In this document: piece by piece, positions 25,967 through 34,856 of the stretch
Numbering within the stretch: the first letter of the stretch is position 1
How the letters are laid out: every line of letters begins with the position of its first letter
DNA from: Comamonas sp. SCN 67-35
GTDB lineage: Bacteria; Pseudomonadota; Gammaproteobacteria; Burkholderiales; Burkholderiaceae_C
Reading direction: 5' to 3'
DNA: 64,000 nucleotides
NCBI GenBank assembly: GCA_001725255.1
Contig: MEFV01000005.1
Location: 62,001-126,000 of the forward strand
Made by a program: the position numbers and the translations under genes
Notes under the pieces: generated by a model
What the model saw: only the letters and a program-made list of their open reading frames with translations
Told to the model about the DNA's origin: nothing
Databases searched by the model: none

Positions 25967-26596
25967 ATGAATCTGCGTGCCGAAAATGTCAAGATGGTCG
26001 CCAAACTCGTGGTGGTGGCCTGCGGCATGTTCGCGTTCGGCTACACCCTGGTGCCGCTGTACCGTGCGATCTGCGAGGCCACGGGGATCAACGTCCTGTC
26101 GCGGCAGGAGGGTCAGGTGCCGGGCAATGGCTACACCGGTGATTCCGCCAAGACCCTGGCGAGCAACACCCAGGTCGATCTCTCGCGCACGATCACCGTG
26201 CAGTTCGATGCCAATACCCGCGGTCCCTGGCACTTCAAGCCCGCGAAAAGCACCGTGCAGGTCCATCCGGGCGAGCTGGCCACGGTCATGTACGAATTCC
26301 AGAACGTGCAGGACAGGCGCATGTCGGCGCAGGCCATTCCGAGCTACGCGCCGCGCCAGGCAGGGCCGCACTTTCACAAGCTGGAGTGCTTCTGCTTCAA
26401 CCAGTACACGCTGGACCCGGGCGAGAAGAAGGAGTGGCCGGTCACGTTCGTGATCGATCCGAAGCTGACCCGGGATGTGCAGACCATCACGCTTTCCTAC
26501 ACCTTCTTCGAGGTCGGAGGGCGCACGCCGGCGGCCCCGCAGTCCACGGCCCTGGCACCGGCGCAGGCCGCGCCTGCAACCAGGGCAGGGTCATGA
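25967..26596 (+). CDS. ctaG: Cytochrome c oxidase assembly protein CtaG (Cox11-like)
   Basis: A 209-residue protein with a short cytoplasmic N-terminus, one transmembrane helix (about residues 12-32) and a periplasmic immunoglobulin-like domain. The copper-binding motif is KLECFCFNQYTLDPGE. Cox11/CtaG delivers copper to the CuB site of subunit I. The C-terminal tail of about 25 Ala/Pro/Thr-rich residues is longer than in many homologues. Its stop overlaps the next gene by ATGA. Confidence 0.92.
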   Translation: MNLRAENVKMVAKLVVVACGMFAFGYTLVPLYRAICEATGINVLSRQEGQVPGNGYTGDSAKTLASNTQVDLSRTITVQFDANTRGPWHFKPAKSTVQVHPGELATVMYEFQNVQDRRMSAQAIPSYAPRQAGPHFHKLECFCFNQYTLDPGEKKEWPVTFVIDPKLTRDVQTITLSYTFFEVGGRTPAAPQSTALAPAQAAPATRAGS

Positions 26597-26790
26597 CGCA
26601 GCCATCCGAGCGGGGTTCGTGGCAGCAGACACTGCGCATGGTGGCCTGGTCGCTCATCGGCATCCGCAATGGAGCGCGCCATCGCGAAGATCAGCGCTCG
26701 GTGGGAATCGTGCCGCTGATGTTCACGGCGCTGGGAGCCGTGTTTGTTTTTGTGCTGGCATTGATGGCACTGGTGCACTGGATCGCGTGA
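26593..26790 (+). CDS. DUF2970 family small membrane protein
   Basis: A 65-residue protein with a cytoplasmic N-terminus containing WSLIGIRN, then VGIVPLMFTALGAVFVFVL as a single membrane helix. This is the DUF2970 pattern, frequent next to oxidase genes in betaproteobacteria; function unknown. The ATG overlaps the ctaG TGA (ATGA), indicating coupled translation. Confidence 0.78.
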   Translation: MTQPSERGSWQQTLRMVAWSLIGIRNGARHREDQRSVGIVPLMFTALGAVFVFVLALMALVHWIA

Positions 26791-26844
26791 GCACAGGGCT
26801 GGCGAATGGGTATTGATCGGAAAACCGAAGAACGAGGAGTAAAA

Positions 26845-27726
26845 ATGAGCGCAACGACACCAGGGACCGCACCGTATTATTTCGTGCCCGAACCTTCGCG
26901 CCACCCGATCATGGCGGCCTTCGGGCTGTTTTGGGTCATTCTGGGGGCGGCCACCTGGATGAATGGCTACGGCTGGGGCCAATGGGCGCTGCTTTTCGGC
27001 ATCGTCTGGTGGCTCTGGGTGTTGTTCCACTGGTTTCGCGACACCACCCGCGAAAGCGAGGCCGGGCTTTTCAGCCGCAAGATCGATGTCTCCTACCGCT
27101 GGGGCATGAGCTGGTTCATTTTTTCCGAGGTCATGTTCTTCGGCGCCTTCTTCACGGCGCTGTGGTGGGGGCGGGTGCACTCGGTGCCCGAGCTCGGGGA
27201 TTTGCAGCACGCCATCCTGTGGCCTGATTTCAAGTCGGTCTGGCCCAGCGTGGCGGCCGGTGCCACGGCATCGCCCGGCGGCATCGTCGAGCCTTTCAGG
27301 ACCGTGGGTCCGTTCTGGCTGCCGACGATCAACACCGCTCTGCTGCTGTCTTCGGGCGTGACGCTCACCATTGCCCACCATGCGCTGCTGGCCAGCCGCC
27401 GCAGCAAGGCCGTCGGCTTCATGTGGGTCACGGTGCTGCTGGGCTTTGCCTTCCTGTGCATCCAGGGTTACGAGTACCACCACCTCTACACCGAGCTCAA
27501 TCTCAGGCTGGATTCGGGGATCTACGGCTCCACCTTCTTCATGCTCACCGGCTTTCACGGCTTTCACGTGTTCGTCGGCATGGTGACGCTGTTCTTCATC
27601 ACTCTGCGGCTGCAGGCCGGGAATTTCACGCCCAAGCACCATTTCGGCCTGGAGGGCGCGGCCTGGTACTGGCACTTTGTCGACGTGGTGTGGCTTGGCC
27701 TGTACATCCTTGTCTACTGGATGTGA
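26845..27726 (+). CDS. ctaE: Cytochrome c oxidase subunit III
   Basis: A 293-residue, seven-helix subunit with WGMSWFIFSEVMFFGAFF, QGYEYHHLYTELNL, FFMLTGFHGFHVFVG and the terminal WYWHFVDVVWLGLYI, all family landmarks. It stabilises subunit I and aids proton uptake. The ATG at 26845 has CGAGGAGT upstream. A perfect bidirectional terminator follows. Confidence 0.94.
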   Translation: MSATTPGTAPYYFVPEPSRHPIMAAFGLFWVILGAATWMNGYGWGQWALLFGIVWWLWVLFHWFRDTTRESEAGLFSRKIDVSYRWGMSWFIFSEVMFFGAFFTALWWGRVHSVPELGDLQHAILWPDFKSVWPSVAAGATASPGGIVEPFRTVGPFWLPTINTALLLSSGVTLTIAHHALLASRRSKAVGFMWVTVLLGFAFLCIQGYEYHHLYTELNLRLDSGIYGSTFFMLTGFHGFHVFVGMVTLFFITLRLQAGNFTPKHHFGLEGAAWYWHFVDVVWLGLYILVYWM

Positions 27727-27752
27727 GCCGATACGACCCTGTGCGGCACCCG

Positions 27753-27780
27753 TGAAAAAGCGCCGTCAGGCGCTTTTTCA
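27753..27780. terminator. Bidirectional Rho-independent terminator
   Basis: TGAAAAAGCGCC-GTCA-GGCGCTTTTTCA is a perfect 12-base-pair palindrome with T-runs on both strands. It sits between convergent ctaE and the DUF2909 gene and can serve both. Confidence 0.9.
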
Positions 27781-27800
27781 TTGGCAGCGTGAGGGTTTTC

Positions 27801-28028
27801 TCAGAAACCGCTGGCGCGCAGCCCCGTGGGCTGGATGTATCCCAGCTTGTAGGCGAGCAGCAGGCAAATGAACAAGACGATGGACAGCCCGACTCGCACG
27901 GCCAGGGCATTGACCATCCGCGAGCCCGAATCGCGGTTATCGTCGGGGTCGCCCCGCATCATGTACAGGAGCGCCGCTCCCAGGCTGGCAATGATGGCGA
28001 TGAATGCCACGGCGATGGCGATTTTCAT
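27801..28028 (-). CDS. DUF2909 twin-transmembrane protein
   Basis: A 75-residue protein with two membrane helices (about residues 3-23 and 44-66) joined by a short polar loop MRGDPDDNRDSGS. This is the DUF2909 layout, found beside oxidase and surf1 genes in betaproteobacteria; function unknown. It is divergent from surf1, with 14 bases between the two start codons. Confidence 0.78.
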   Translation of the reverse strand: MKIAIAVAFIAIIASLGAALLYMMRGDPDDNRDSGSRMVNALAVRVGLSIVLFICLLLAYKLGYIQPTGLRASGF

Positions 28029-28042
28029 GGCAGGTGTCTCCG

Positions 28043-28825
28043 ATGATTGACGCAGGCAGGCCCTTCTTGACCGTGCGCTTCGTGCTGATGACCGTGGTCT
28101 CGCTGGCATTGATTGCCGCCACGGCGTCGCTGGGTTTCTGGCAATTGTCGCGCGCGCAGCAAAAGCTTGCGCAGCACGCCGCCATGCTGGGCCGGGAAAA
28201 CCTGGCTCCGTGGTCCGCGCAGGAGCTGCTGGGCGCGCTGGCCTCGGATCGGGCGCTGGGGCAGACGCAGGCGTTTCATCCATTGCAGTTGCGCGGCCAC
28301 TGGGTGAAGGAGGCCACCCTGTACCTGGACAACCGGCAGATGAAGGGGCGCCCGGGGTTTTATGTCTACACCCCCTTGCGTCTCGCGGACAGCGGTGCGG
28401 TGGTGGCCGTCGAGCGTGGCTGGGCTCCGCGCGATTTCGATGATCGCACGCGCCTTCCGCAGGTGGTTTCGCCCGACGATGAGGTGGTGATCCAGGGGCG
28501 CATCGGTGGTGAGCCGAGCCGGCTTTTCGAGTTTTCTCCACCCGTTTCGGGGCAGGGTGCATCCCCCATACGGCAAAATCTGACGGTGGCTGCGTATGCC
28601 GACGAGTTTTCCCTGTCTCTGCTGCCGCTGACGGTGGTGCAGACGGGCGCGCCCAGCGATGGCTTGCAGCGCGACTGGCCTACGCCGGACAGCGGCGTGG
28701 ACACGAACTACGGCTACGCATTTCAATGGTTTGGGCTCTGCGCCCTGGTGACGGTACTTTATGTCTGGTTCCAAATCGTCCGACGTCTCACTGGCCGCCC
28801 CGGCGACGCCGCAGAACGCGGCTGA
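28043..28825 (+). CDS. SURF1 family oxidase assembly protein
   Basis: A 260-residue protein with N- and C-terminal membrane helices (about residues 12-32 and 228-248) around a periplasmic domain. SURF1 landmarks are LGFWQLSRAQQK, YLDNRQMKGRPGFYVYTPL, ERGWAPRDF and the final NYGYAFQWFGL. It assists heme a insertion into subunit I. The last 65 bases overlap the next gene. Confidence 0.88.
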   Translation: MIDAGRPFLTVRFVLMTVVSLALIAATASLGFWQLSRAQQKLAQHAAMLGRENLAPWSAQELLGALASDRALGQTQAFHPLQLRGHWVKEATLYLDNRQMKGRPGFYVYTPLRLADSGAVVAVERGWAPRDFDDRTRLPQVVSPDDEVVIQGRIGGEPSRLFEFSPPVSGQGASPIRQNLTVAAYADEFSLSLLPLTVVQTGAPSDGLQRDWPTPDSGVDTNYGYAFQWFGLCALVTVLYVWFQIVRRLTGRPGDAAERG

Positions 28826-29507
28826 GTCGGTGGACCCCGTGCAGATGACGGTGCACAGCCTGCCGGGCATGCGTGCGGCCAGCGAGTTGCCGCGCTCGCG
28901 CCGGGGCCGCTGGCAGCTGTGGTTCATGCTGCTCGTGTGCGTGGCGCCGGTCGTGGCGTCGTATTTCACGTATTTCGTGCTGCGCCCCCATCTCGGGACA
29001 CTCAATTACGGTGAGCTTATCGAGCCGCAGCGTCCCATGCCTGCCGAGCAGAAGCTCACCGCACTGGATGGCTCTTCCAGCCTTCTGGGTGATCTGAGCG
29101 GGCAGTGGCTGCTGCTCAGCGTGGCCGGTGGCGCGTGCGACGCAAGCTGCCGCAACAACCTGTATTTCCAGCGCCAGCTGCGCGAAAGCCTGGGCGAAAA
29201 CCGCGAGCGCGTCGACTGGGTCTGGCTGGTCACCGACGATGCACCGCTGCCGGCTGAAATACGTGAGGGCCTCGCGCATGCCACGGTACGGCGCATCGAT
29301 GCGGCGGCACTGCAGGCGTGGCTCTCGCCCGCGGCGGGCCATCGCCTGGAAGAGCAGCTGTACCTGGTGGACCCGCACGGCAACTGGATGATGCGCTTTC
29401 CGCCGAACCTCACCGTCGCCAGCGCCGAGAAGGTGAGAAAGGATCTGTCCCGGCTGTTGTACGCATCGGCGGGCTGGGATCGGCCTGGGCGTGGGGCCAA
29501 ACCATGA
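28761..29507 (+). CDS. SCO1/thioredoxin-like oxidase assembly protein
   Basis: A 248-residue protein with one transmembrane helix (about residues 52-74) and a periplasmic thioredoxin-like domain. It keeps a CxxxC pair (Cys126 and Cys130 in GGACDASCRN) and ends with a LYLVDPHGNWMMRFP segment as in SCO proteins. A copper-chaperone or thiol-redox role for the oxidase is likely. It overlaps surf1 by 65 bases if the ATG at 28761 is used; an internal ATG at 28845 would remove the overlap but has no better ribosome-binding site. Confidence 0.75.
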   Translation: MSGSKSSDVSLAAPATPQNAAESVDPVQMTVHSLPGMRAASELPRSRRGRWQLWFMLLVCVAPVVASYFTYFVLRPHLGTLNYGELIEPQRPMPAEQKLTALDGSSSLLGDLSGQWLLLSVAGGACDASCRNNLYFQRQLRESLGENRERVDWVWLVTDDAPLPAEIREGLAHATVRRIDAAALQAWLSPAAGHRLEEQLYLVDPHGNWMMRFPPNLTVASAEKVRKDLSRLLYASAGWDRPGRGAKP

Positions 29508-30691
29508 ATGCCGGGGGCTCCGCGCTCTACGACCTGGCGCCGTTGTGGGAATTGCTGGTCTTCGGCGCCTTGATCGCTCTCGTGCCCCTGGGGTGGACCG
29601 CCTGGCGCCACCGTGCCAGCAGTGGTTCGCGGCGCCTGCAGGCGCTGACGGTGCTCACCCTTTTCCTGACGTTCGACCTCGTGCTGTTCGGCGCGTTCAC
29701 GCGCCTCACGGACTCCGGGCTGGGCTGCCCCGACTGGCCGGGGTGCTACGGACAATCCAACCCGGTGCAGGCCAATGCCGAGATCAGCGCCGCCCAGCAG
29801 GCCCTGCCCAGCGGCCCGGTGACGCACACCAAGGCCTGGATCGAGATGATCCACCGCTATCTGGCCACCAGCGTGGGGGCTCTGATCGTCGTGCTCATGC
29901 TCACGGCGTGGTGGCAGTGGCGCCGCTTCCGGCAGGGCGGCGCCGCCGCGCCAGCGCTGCATCGCTGGTGGATGACGGCCACCTTCGTCTGGGTCTGCCT
30001 GCAGGGGGCGTTCGGCGCGCTCACGGTGACGATGCGGCTTTTCCCGGCCATCGTCACGCTGCATCTGCTCGGCGGTGCGGTCCTGCTCATGCTGCTGTGC
30101 GTGCAGGCGGTGCGCCTCACGCTGGCCGTGGACCGGCGGGCCGCCACGCCGGTTTCCGCGCCGCTACGCGCCGCCCTGGTGGTTTGCGTCACGCTGGTGC
30201 TGGTGCAATTGCTTCTGGGGGGATGGGTCAGCACCAATTACGCGGTACTGGCTTGCACCACCTTTCCGACCTGCCAGGGAAGCTGGTGGCCGCCCATGGC
30301 TTTTGGTGAAGGCTTTCAGATCTGGCACGAGCTTGGGCTGCTGGCCGACGGCAGCCACGTCAGCTTTGCCGGCCTGACCGCCATTCACTATGTGCACAGG
30401 CTGGCGGCCTATGTGGTTCTGGTGGCGCTGGCCGTGCTGGCCTGGCGCCTGCGCCGCGAGCCGGCCTTGCGACTGCAGGCGCGGTGGCTGGCGGGGCTCC
30501 TGGTGCTGCAATTCCTGACAGGCCTGTCCAATGTGGTCCTCGGCTGGCCGCTGGTGGCAGCCATCCTGCACACGGGTGGCGCGGCGGCCCTGCTGGTCGT
30601 GATGGTGTGGGCGCTGGCGTCCACCCGCCGGCCGGGTGCGGGGAGCGCGGCACCGGCTACTTTGCATTCAACTTCTGGAGCTCCTGCATGA
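29504..30691 (+). CDS. ctaA: Heme A synthase CtaA (COX15)
   Basis: A 395-residue, eight-helix protein with the family segments [44 protein letters not shown] and [13 protein letters not shown]. The paired His in MIHRY, TLHLL, IHYVH and ILHTG are the expected heme ligands. It oxidises the methyl group of heme O to make heme A for subunit I. It overlaps the previous gene by ATGA and ctaB by ATGA. Confidence 0.93.
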   Translation: MNAGGSALYDLAPLWELLVFGALIALVPLGWTAWRHRASSGSRRLQALTVLTLFLTFDLVLFGAFTRLTDSGLGCPDWPGCYGQSNPVQANAEISAAQQALPSGPVTHTKAWIEMIHRYLATSVGALIVVLMLTAWWQWRRFRQGGAAAPALHRWWMTATFVWVCLQGAFGALTVTMRLFPAIVTLHLLGGAVLLMLLCVQAVRLTLAVDRRAATPVSAPLRAALVVCVTLVLVQLLLGGWVSTNYAVLACTTFPTCQGSWWPPMAFGEGFQIWHELGLLADGSHVSFAGLTAIHYVHRLAAYVVLVALAVLAWRLRREPALRLQARWLAGLLVLQFLTGLSNVVLGWPLVAAILHTGGAAALLVVMVWALASTRRPGAGSAAPATLHSTSGAPA

Positions 30692-31629
30692 CAGCAGTCC
30701 ATACCTCCGAATCCGTCACGAGCGCGGCAGGCACCACATCGGCGCCCGCGCACCCCTTGCCGCATCGCGTCTGGCAGTTTTATGCCCTGACCAAGCCGGG
30801 AGTGGTGCAGCTCATCGTTTTCTGCGCCTTCATCGGCATGGTGATGGCCGTGCCGGGCCTGCCCACCGTGTCCGAGTGGCTGCGCATGGCCGTGGCCAGC
30901 TTCGGCATCTGGTGCGTTGCCGGCGCGGCCGCGGCGGTGAACTGCATCATCGAAAAAACCATGGATGCGCGCATGAAGCGCACCGCGTGGCGGCCCACCG
31001 CGAAGGGAGAACTCACCAATCGTCAGACGATCGCCTTCGCCATCGGCCTGGGCCTGGCCGGTTGCATCATGCTCTACGCCCTGATCAATCCGCTCACGAT
31101 GTGGCTCACCTTTGCCACCTTCGTCGGCTACGCCATCATCTACACCGTCGTCCTCAAGCCGATGACGCCGCAGAACATCGTCATCGGCGGTGCCTCGGGC
31201 GCCATGCCGCCGGTGCTGGGCTGGGCGGCCATGACGGGGCAGTTGAGCCCGGAGGCGTGGATCATGTGCCTCATCATCTTCCTGTGGACCCCGCCGCACT
31301 TCTGGGCGCTGGCGCTCTACCGGGTGGAGGATTACCGCAAATCGGGCCTGCCCATGCTGCCCGTGACGCACGGGAACCAATTGACCCGGCTGCACGTCTT
31401 TCTGTACACGTGGATCTTGTTCGCGGGCTGCCTGATGCCGTTCGTCTATGGCATGAGCTCCTGGATTTACCTCGCGGCGGCCGTGGTGCTGAGCCTGATA
31501 TTCTGCTGGTACGGTTTCAGACTGTGGCGCGATTATTCGGACGCCCTGGCGCGCAAGACCTTCCGCTTTTCCATCATCCACCTGAGCTTGCTGTTCTCTG
31601 CCTTGCTGGTGGATCATTACGTGTTCTGA
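30688..31629 (+). CDS. ctaB: Protoheme IX farnesyltransferase CtaB (heme O synthase)
   Basis: A 313-residue UbiA-superfamily prenyltransferase. The first Asp-rich site region is [19 protein letters not shown], the second region is [16 protein letters not shown], and [10 protein letters not shown] is a CtaB landmark. It adds a farnesyl group to heme B in the inner membrane, the step before CtaA. The start ATG overlaps the ctaA stop. Confidence 0.94.
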   Translation: MTAVHTSESVTSAAGTTSAPAHPLPHRVWQFYALTKPGVVQLIVFCAFIGMVMAVPGLPTVSEWLRMAVASFGIWCVAGAAAAVNCIIEKTMDARMKRTAWRPTAKGELTNRQTIAFAIGLGLAGCIMLYALINPLTMWLTFATFVGYAIIYTVVLKPMTPQNIVIGGASGAMPPVLGWAAMTGQLSPEAWIMCLIIFLWTPPHFWALALYRVEDYRKSGLPMLPVTHGNQLTRLHVFLYTWILFAGCLMPFVYGMSSWIYLAAAVVLSLIFCWYGFRLWRDYSDALARKTFRFSIIHLSLLFSALLVDHYVF

Positions 31630-31637
31630 GCGTACTC

Positions 31638-32261
31638 ATGCACAAGAGAAATTTCATCAAGACAATAGCTGCTGGCGCTTTGTCAGTGGGCGCTGGAGCC
31701 GTTTTCGTTGCATGTACCGAGGCACCGAAACCGGCCTTCAAGGGCGTGGACATCACAGGGGTGGATTACGCCAGGGACCTGCCGTTGACCGATCAGTTCG
31801 GTCAGCAGCGCCACCTCAAGGACTTTGCTGGCAAGGTGGTCGCGGTGTTCTTCGGCTACACGAACTGCCCGGACGTGTGCCCCACGACGATGTCGGAGCT
31901 GGCACAGGTCAAGAGCGATCTGGGAGCGGAGGGCGACAGGCTGCAGGTGCTGTTCGTCACCGTGGACCCCGAGCGCGACACGCCCGAGGTGCTCAAGGCC
32001 TACATGGCCCATTTCGATCCGAGCTTCCTCGCGTTGCGCGGCTCGCCGGAGGAGCTCGCGGCGGTCGCCAAGGACTTCAAGATCTTCTACAAGCAGGTGC
32101 CGGGCGACACGCCCACCAGCTATTCCATGGACCATTCGGCCGGAATGTACATGTTCGACCCGAAGGGCCAATTGCGGCTGTTCCAGCGCTATGGCAGCAG
32201 CACGCAGGCGCTGGTGGACGACACGCGGCTGCTGCTGGACGAAAAAAAAGCGCACGGCTGA
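31638..32261 (+). CDS. SCO-family copper chaperone lipoprotein
   Basis: A 207-residue protein with a lipoprotein-like signal ending at Cys26 (VFVAC) and a thioredoxin-fold domain. The copper-binding residues are CPDVC (Cys77, Cys81) and His166 in SMDHSAG. SCO proteins deliver copper to CuA of subunit II. The bases coding residues 9-26 match the dispersed repeat. It follows ctaB by 8 bases and ends the oxidase cluster. Confidence 0.88.
   Translation: MHKRNFIKTIAAGALSVGAGAVFVACTEAPKPAFKGVDITGVDYARDLPLTDQFGQQRHLKDFAGKVVAVFFGYTNCPDVCPTTMSELAQVKSDLGAEGDRLQVLFVTVDPERDTPEVLKAYMAHFDPSFLALRGSPEELAAVAKDFKIFYKQVPGDTPTSYSMDHSAGMYMFDPKGQLRLFQRYGSSTQALVDDTRLLLDEKKAHG
31664..31712 (+). repeat. Dispersed palindromic repeat, copy 4, inside the sco signal peptide
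   Basis: AATAGCTGCTGGCGCTTTGT followed by CAGTGGGCGCTGGAGCCGTT fits the family core and right arm (TAGCTGCTAGCGCTTTGT, AAGCGCTAGAGGC). Unlike other copies it lies inside coding sequence, in frame with sco, encoding about TIAAGALSVGAGAVFVA. Chance similarity is possible because signal peptides are Ala/Gly-rich. Confidence 0.4.
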
Positions 32262-32277
32262 AGCCGGGCGCTCTTTC
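32246..32277 (-). terminator. Terminator of rpoH, probably also of sco
   Basis: AGCGC-A-C-GGCT-GA-AGCC-G-G-GCGCT forms a hairpin between convergent sco and rpoH. On the minus strand it is followed by a run of eight T residues, so it fits rpoH best. It overlaps the sco stop codon. Confidence 0.7.
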
Positions 32278-32291
32278 GACCCTGACGTGAA

Positions 32292-33227
<936 letters not shown>

Positions 33228-33255
33228 CGTGGGTGTCCTTTTGAGCATGGTCAGG

Positions 33256-33261
33256 ATATTA
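33256..33261 (-). promoter_or_regulatory. Probable rpoH -10 box
   Basis: On the minus strand TAATAT lies 28 bases before the chosen start. With an 18-base spacer, TTAGCA stands at the -35 position. Both boxes lie on or inside the CIRCE arms. Confidence 0.45.
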
Positions 33262-33285
33262 GCACTCGGTTAGGTAGAGTGCTAA
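33259..33285. promoter_or_regulatory. CIRCE operator (HrcA-binding site)
   Basis: TTAGCACTC-GGTTAGGTA-GAGTGCTAA is a perfect match to the CIRCE inverted repeat with the canonical 9-base spacer. It lies 31 bases upstream of rpoH and 69 bases upstream of the divergent cutA. CIRCE is bound by HrcA, which represses heat-shock genes; the arms overlap the likely rpoH promoter. Confidence 0.95.
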
Positions 33286-33354
33286 AGCCGAAGTTCCCGC
33301 CGAGGGGTTTGGGGCGGAAAATCGGCGAGTGTTGGGTAAGGTTGAGAGGAATTC

Positions 33355-33777
33355 ATGCCTGAATCGCAATCGCCGACAGGGAGAGCAGGCCAGGGCGCGT
33401 CCATCGCCATCGTGACCACGACCGTTGACAGCGCTGGAGACGCCGATCGACTGGCCGCGCTGATGGTCGAGCGGTGCCTGGCCGCTTGCGTGCAGGTGCA
33501 GCAGATCACCGCGCACTACCGCTGGCAGGCGGCGTTGCACCGTGACGTCGAGTGGCGGTTGACCTGCAAGACCGCCATGGATCGGGTGGACGCGCTTTTG
33601 GCGGCTTTGGCCGAAGAGCACCCCTACGACCTTCCGCAACTGCTGGTGCAGACGGCGCGGGCAGAACTCCGCTACGCCCAGTGGGTGAACGAGCAGACGC
33701 GCCCGCCCGCTCAGTCCCTGGCCGGCACGCGCGCCTCGAAGGCGGCCAGCGGCTCCTCGGGACGCCCGAACAGATAG
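33355..33777 (+). CDS. cutA: Divalent-cation tolerance protein CutA
   Basis: A 140-residue protein of the trimeric CutA1 family, with AIVTTTVDSAGDADRLAALMVERCLAACVQV, TAHYRWQAALHRDVEWRLTCKT and EEHPYDLPQLLV. It is linked to copper tolerance in E. coli, though its precise action is unclear. The family normally ends near YAQWV; here another 27 or so residues follow (beginning NEQTRPPAQ). This tail lies antisense to a possible EAL-like remnant. The ATG is at 33355 after a GAGAGG site; rpoH is divergent. Confidence 0.85.
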   Translation: MPESQSPTGRAGQGASIAIVTTTVDSAGDADRLAALMVERCLAACVQVQQITAHYRWQAALHRDVEWRLTCKTAMDRVDALLAALAEEHPYDLPQLLVQTARAELRYAQWVNEQTRPPAQSLAGTRASKAASGSSGRPNR

Positions 33778-33851
33778 CCGGTGGCCGCGTGAAAGCAGCA
33801 GTCCCAGCCCGGTTGACGCGAGGGTGACCAGGGTGGCGATGACCAGACCAT
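33711..33851 (-). pseudogene. Possible C-terminal remnant of an EAL-type protein
   Basis: A 46-codon minus-strand frame ends CFHAATGYLFGRPEEPLAAF plus nine residues and a TGA at 33711-33713. GYLFGRPxPLxxFE is the usual C-terminus of EAL cyclic-di-GMP phosphodiesterase domains. No EAL catalytic residues are present, since the frame is short and its 5' part is unrelated. It overlaps the cutA tail antisense. It may be a gene scrap left by a deletion, or chance. Confidence 0.35.
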
Positions 33852-33879
33852 CGCTGCCTGGGGCGATTGCTGAAATCAA

Positions 33880-33917
33880 AACGGGCCAGCCCCCGAGGAG
33901 ACTGGCCCGTTGATTTT
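33880..33917. terminator. Rho-independent terminator beside tRNA-Arg(ACG)
   Basis: AACGGGCCAG-(12 bases)-CTGGCCCGTT is a perfect 10-base-pair stem. On the plus strand it is followed by GATTTTTT, on the minus strand by TTGATTT. On the minus strand it lies just after the CCA end of tRNA-Arg and can end that transcript; on the plus strand it can end cutA. Confidence 0.85.
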
Positions 33918-33918
33918 T

Positions 33919-33995
33919 TGGTGCGGCTGGCAGGAATCGAACCCACGACCCCTTGGTTCGTAGCCAAGTACTCTATCCAGCTGAGCTACAGCCGC
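33919..33995 (-). tRNA. tRNA-Arg (anticodon ACG)
   Basis: The complement folds as a complete tRNA of 77 bases with encoded CCA. The acceptor stem is GCGGCTG/CAGCCGC with seven pairs, the anticodon stem CTTGG/CCAAG closes loop CTACGAA (anticodon ACG), and the T arm contains GTTCGATTC. The A34 is expected to be edited to inosine by TadA to read CGU, CGC and CGA. Confidence 0.96.
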
Positions 33996-34042
33996 GAAGC
34001 ACGCAAGTATAGCGTATCTTTTCGCCGAATTTGGACTTCCGA

Positions 34043-34330
34043 TCACGGTCTGGTGTAACCCAGGCAGGCGCCCGCGTTGGGCATGCCCCGGCACTCGCGG
34101 TACAGGCGCCTTTCGCGCTCGGCGGTGGTTTCCCCTGAGTTGTTCTGCGAGGGCTTGGCTCTGGTGCCGTGTTTCTTGGCCGCGACGTGTGTGGCGTTCG
34201 TGGATTTCTTGCTCTTTTGGGCCGCGTGAGTGCTGGGCGCCATCAGCATCAGGCTGCCGACGGCGAGTGCAAGGGCCAGCAGCCTGATGGGGCGTGCAAG
34301 AGGGAATGCGCGATGAGAGCGGCTGATCAT
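34043..34330 (-). CDS. Small secreted protein of unknown function
   Basis: A 95-residue protein with a signal peptide (basic residues, then LLALALAVGSLMLMAPSTHAA, cut near residue 37). A Lys/Thr-rich linker follows and then a short C-terminal region ERERRLYRECRGMPNAGACLGY containing two Cys, likely disulfide-bonded in the periplasm. I do not recognise a characterised family. No strong ribosome-binding site precedes the ATG, so the start is uncertain. Confidence 0.6.
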   Translation of the reverse strand: MISRSHRAFPLARPIRLLALALAVGSLMLMAPSTHAAQKSKKSTNATHVAAKKHGTRAKPSQNNSGETTAERERRLYRECRGMPNAGACLGYTRP

Positions 34331-34432
34331 GGGATGAAATAGGGGGTTGGGGAAGGTGGCGGTGATCGTGGCATCGGGTGGTGCCTTGCGGGCTCAGGGC
34401 AAGCGCCCATAGCCAGCCGCAGTGCGCGGCCC

Positions 34433-34438
34433 TATAAT
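34433..34438 (+). promoter_or_regulatory. Probable rpsO -10 box
   Basis: A perfect TATAAT lies 134 bases before rpsO. No good -35 is seen at 16-18 bases. It would give a leader of about 125 bases. Confidence 0.45.
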
Positions 34439-34571
34439 CGGCAGGTTTTGCACGGTGCAAGACGCACGCCAGAGGCCGTTCCAGCCGCTGGCGCAAGTAA
34501 CTCGGGGCCCTCCAGGCCGGTCTCTGAACAGAGACCCCCCCGTCGCAGGTGCTCCCACTGAAGGAAATACC
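34439..34571 (+). promoter_or_regulatory. Structured rpsO leader
   Basis: The region between the TATAAT and rpsO contains GGTCTCTG-AA-CAGAGACC, a perfect 8-base-pair hairpin, and TTGCAC/GTGCAA near its start. S15 represses its own translation through leader structures in several bacteria by unrelated folds. A similar role here is inference from the structure and position only. Confidence 0.4.
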
Positions 34572-34838
34572 ATGATCTCTTCCACAGTCAAGGCCGAGGT
34601 AGTCAAGGCCAATGCCCGTTCCGCCACGGACACGGGCAGCCCCGAGGTGCAGGTGGCACTGCTCACGGCGCGCATCAATGAACTCACGCCGCACTTCAAG
34701 CAGCACATGAAGGACCATCACGGTCGCCGCGGCCTGCTGCGCATGGTGAGCCGTCGGCGCAAGCTGCTCGACTACCTCAAGGCCAAGGACGCCGAGCGCT
34801 ACACCGCGCTGATCGCCAAGCTCGGCCTGCGCAAGTAA
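34572..34838 (+). CDS. rpsO: 30S ribosomal protein S15
   Basis: An 88-residue protein with typical S15 sequence: [40 protein letters not shown] and LIAKLGLRK. It binds 16S rRNA in the platform and starts assembly of the central domain. The ATG at 34572 follows AAGGAAATACC. It precedes pnp, the widely conserved rpsO-pnp order. Confidence 0.97.
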   Translation: MISSTVKAEVVKANARSATDTGSPEVQVALLTARINELTPHFKQHMKDHHGRRGLLRMVSRRRKLLDYLKAKDAERYTALIAKLGLRK

Positions 34839-34856
34839 GCGCTGGCCCACGCGATG

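Noticed and set aside
33246..33248. Earlier ATG start for rpoH at 33248
   Set aside because: It would lie at or before the probable transcription start and lacks a ribosome-binding site, whereas the ATG at 33227 has AAGGA at the right distance.
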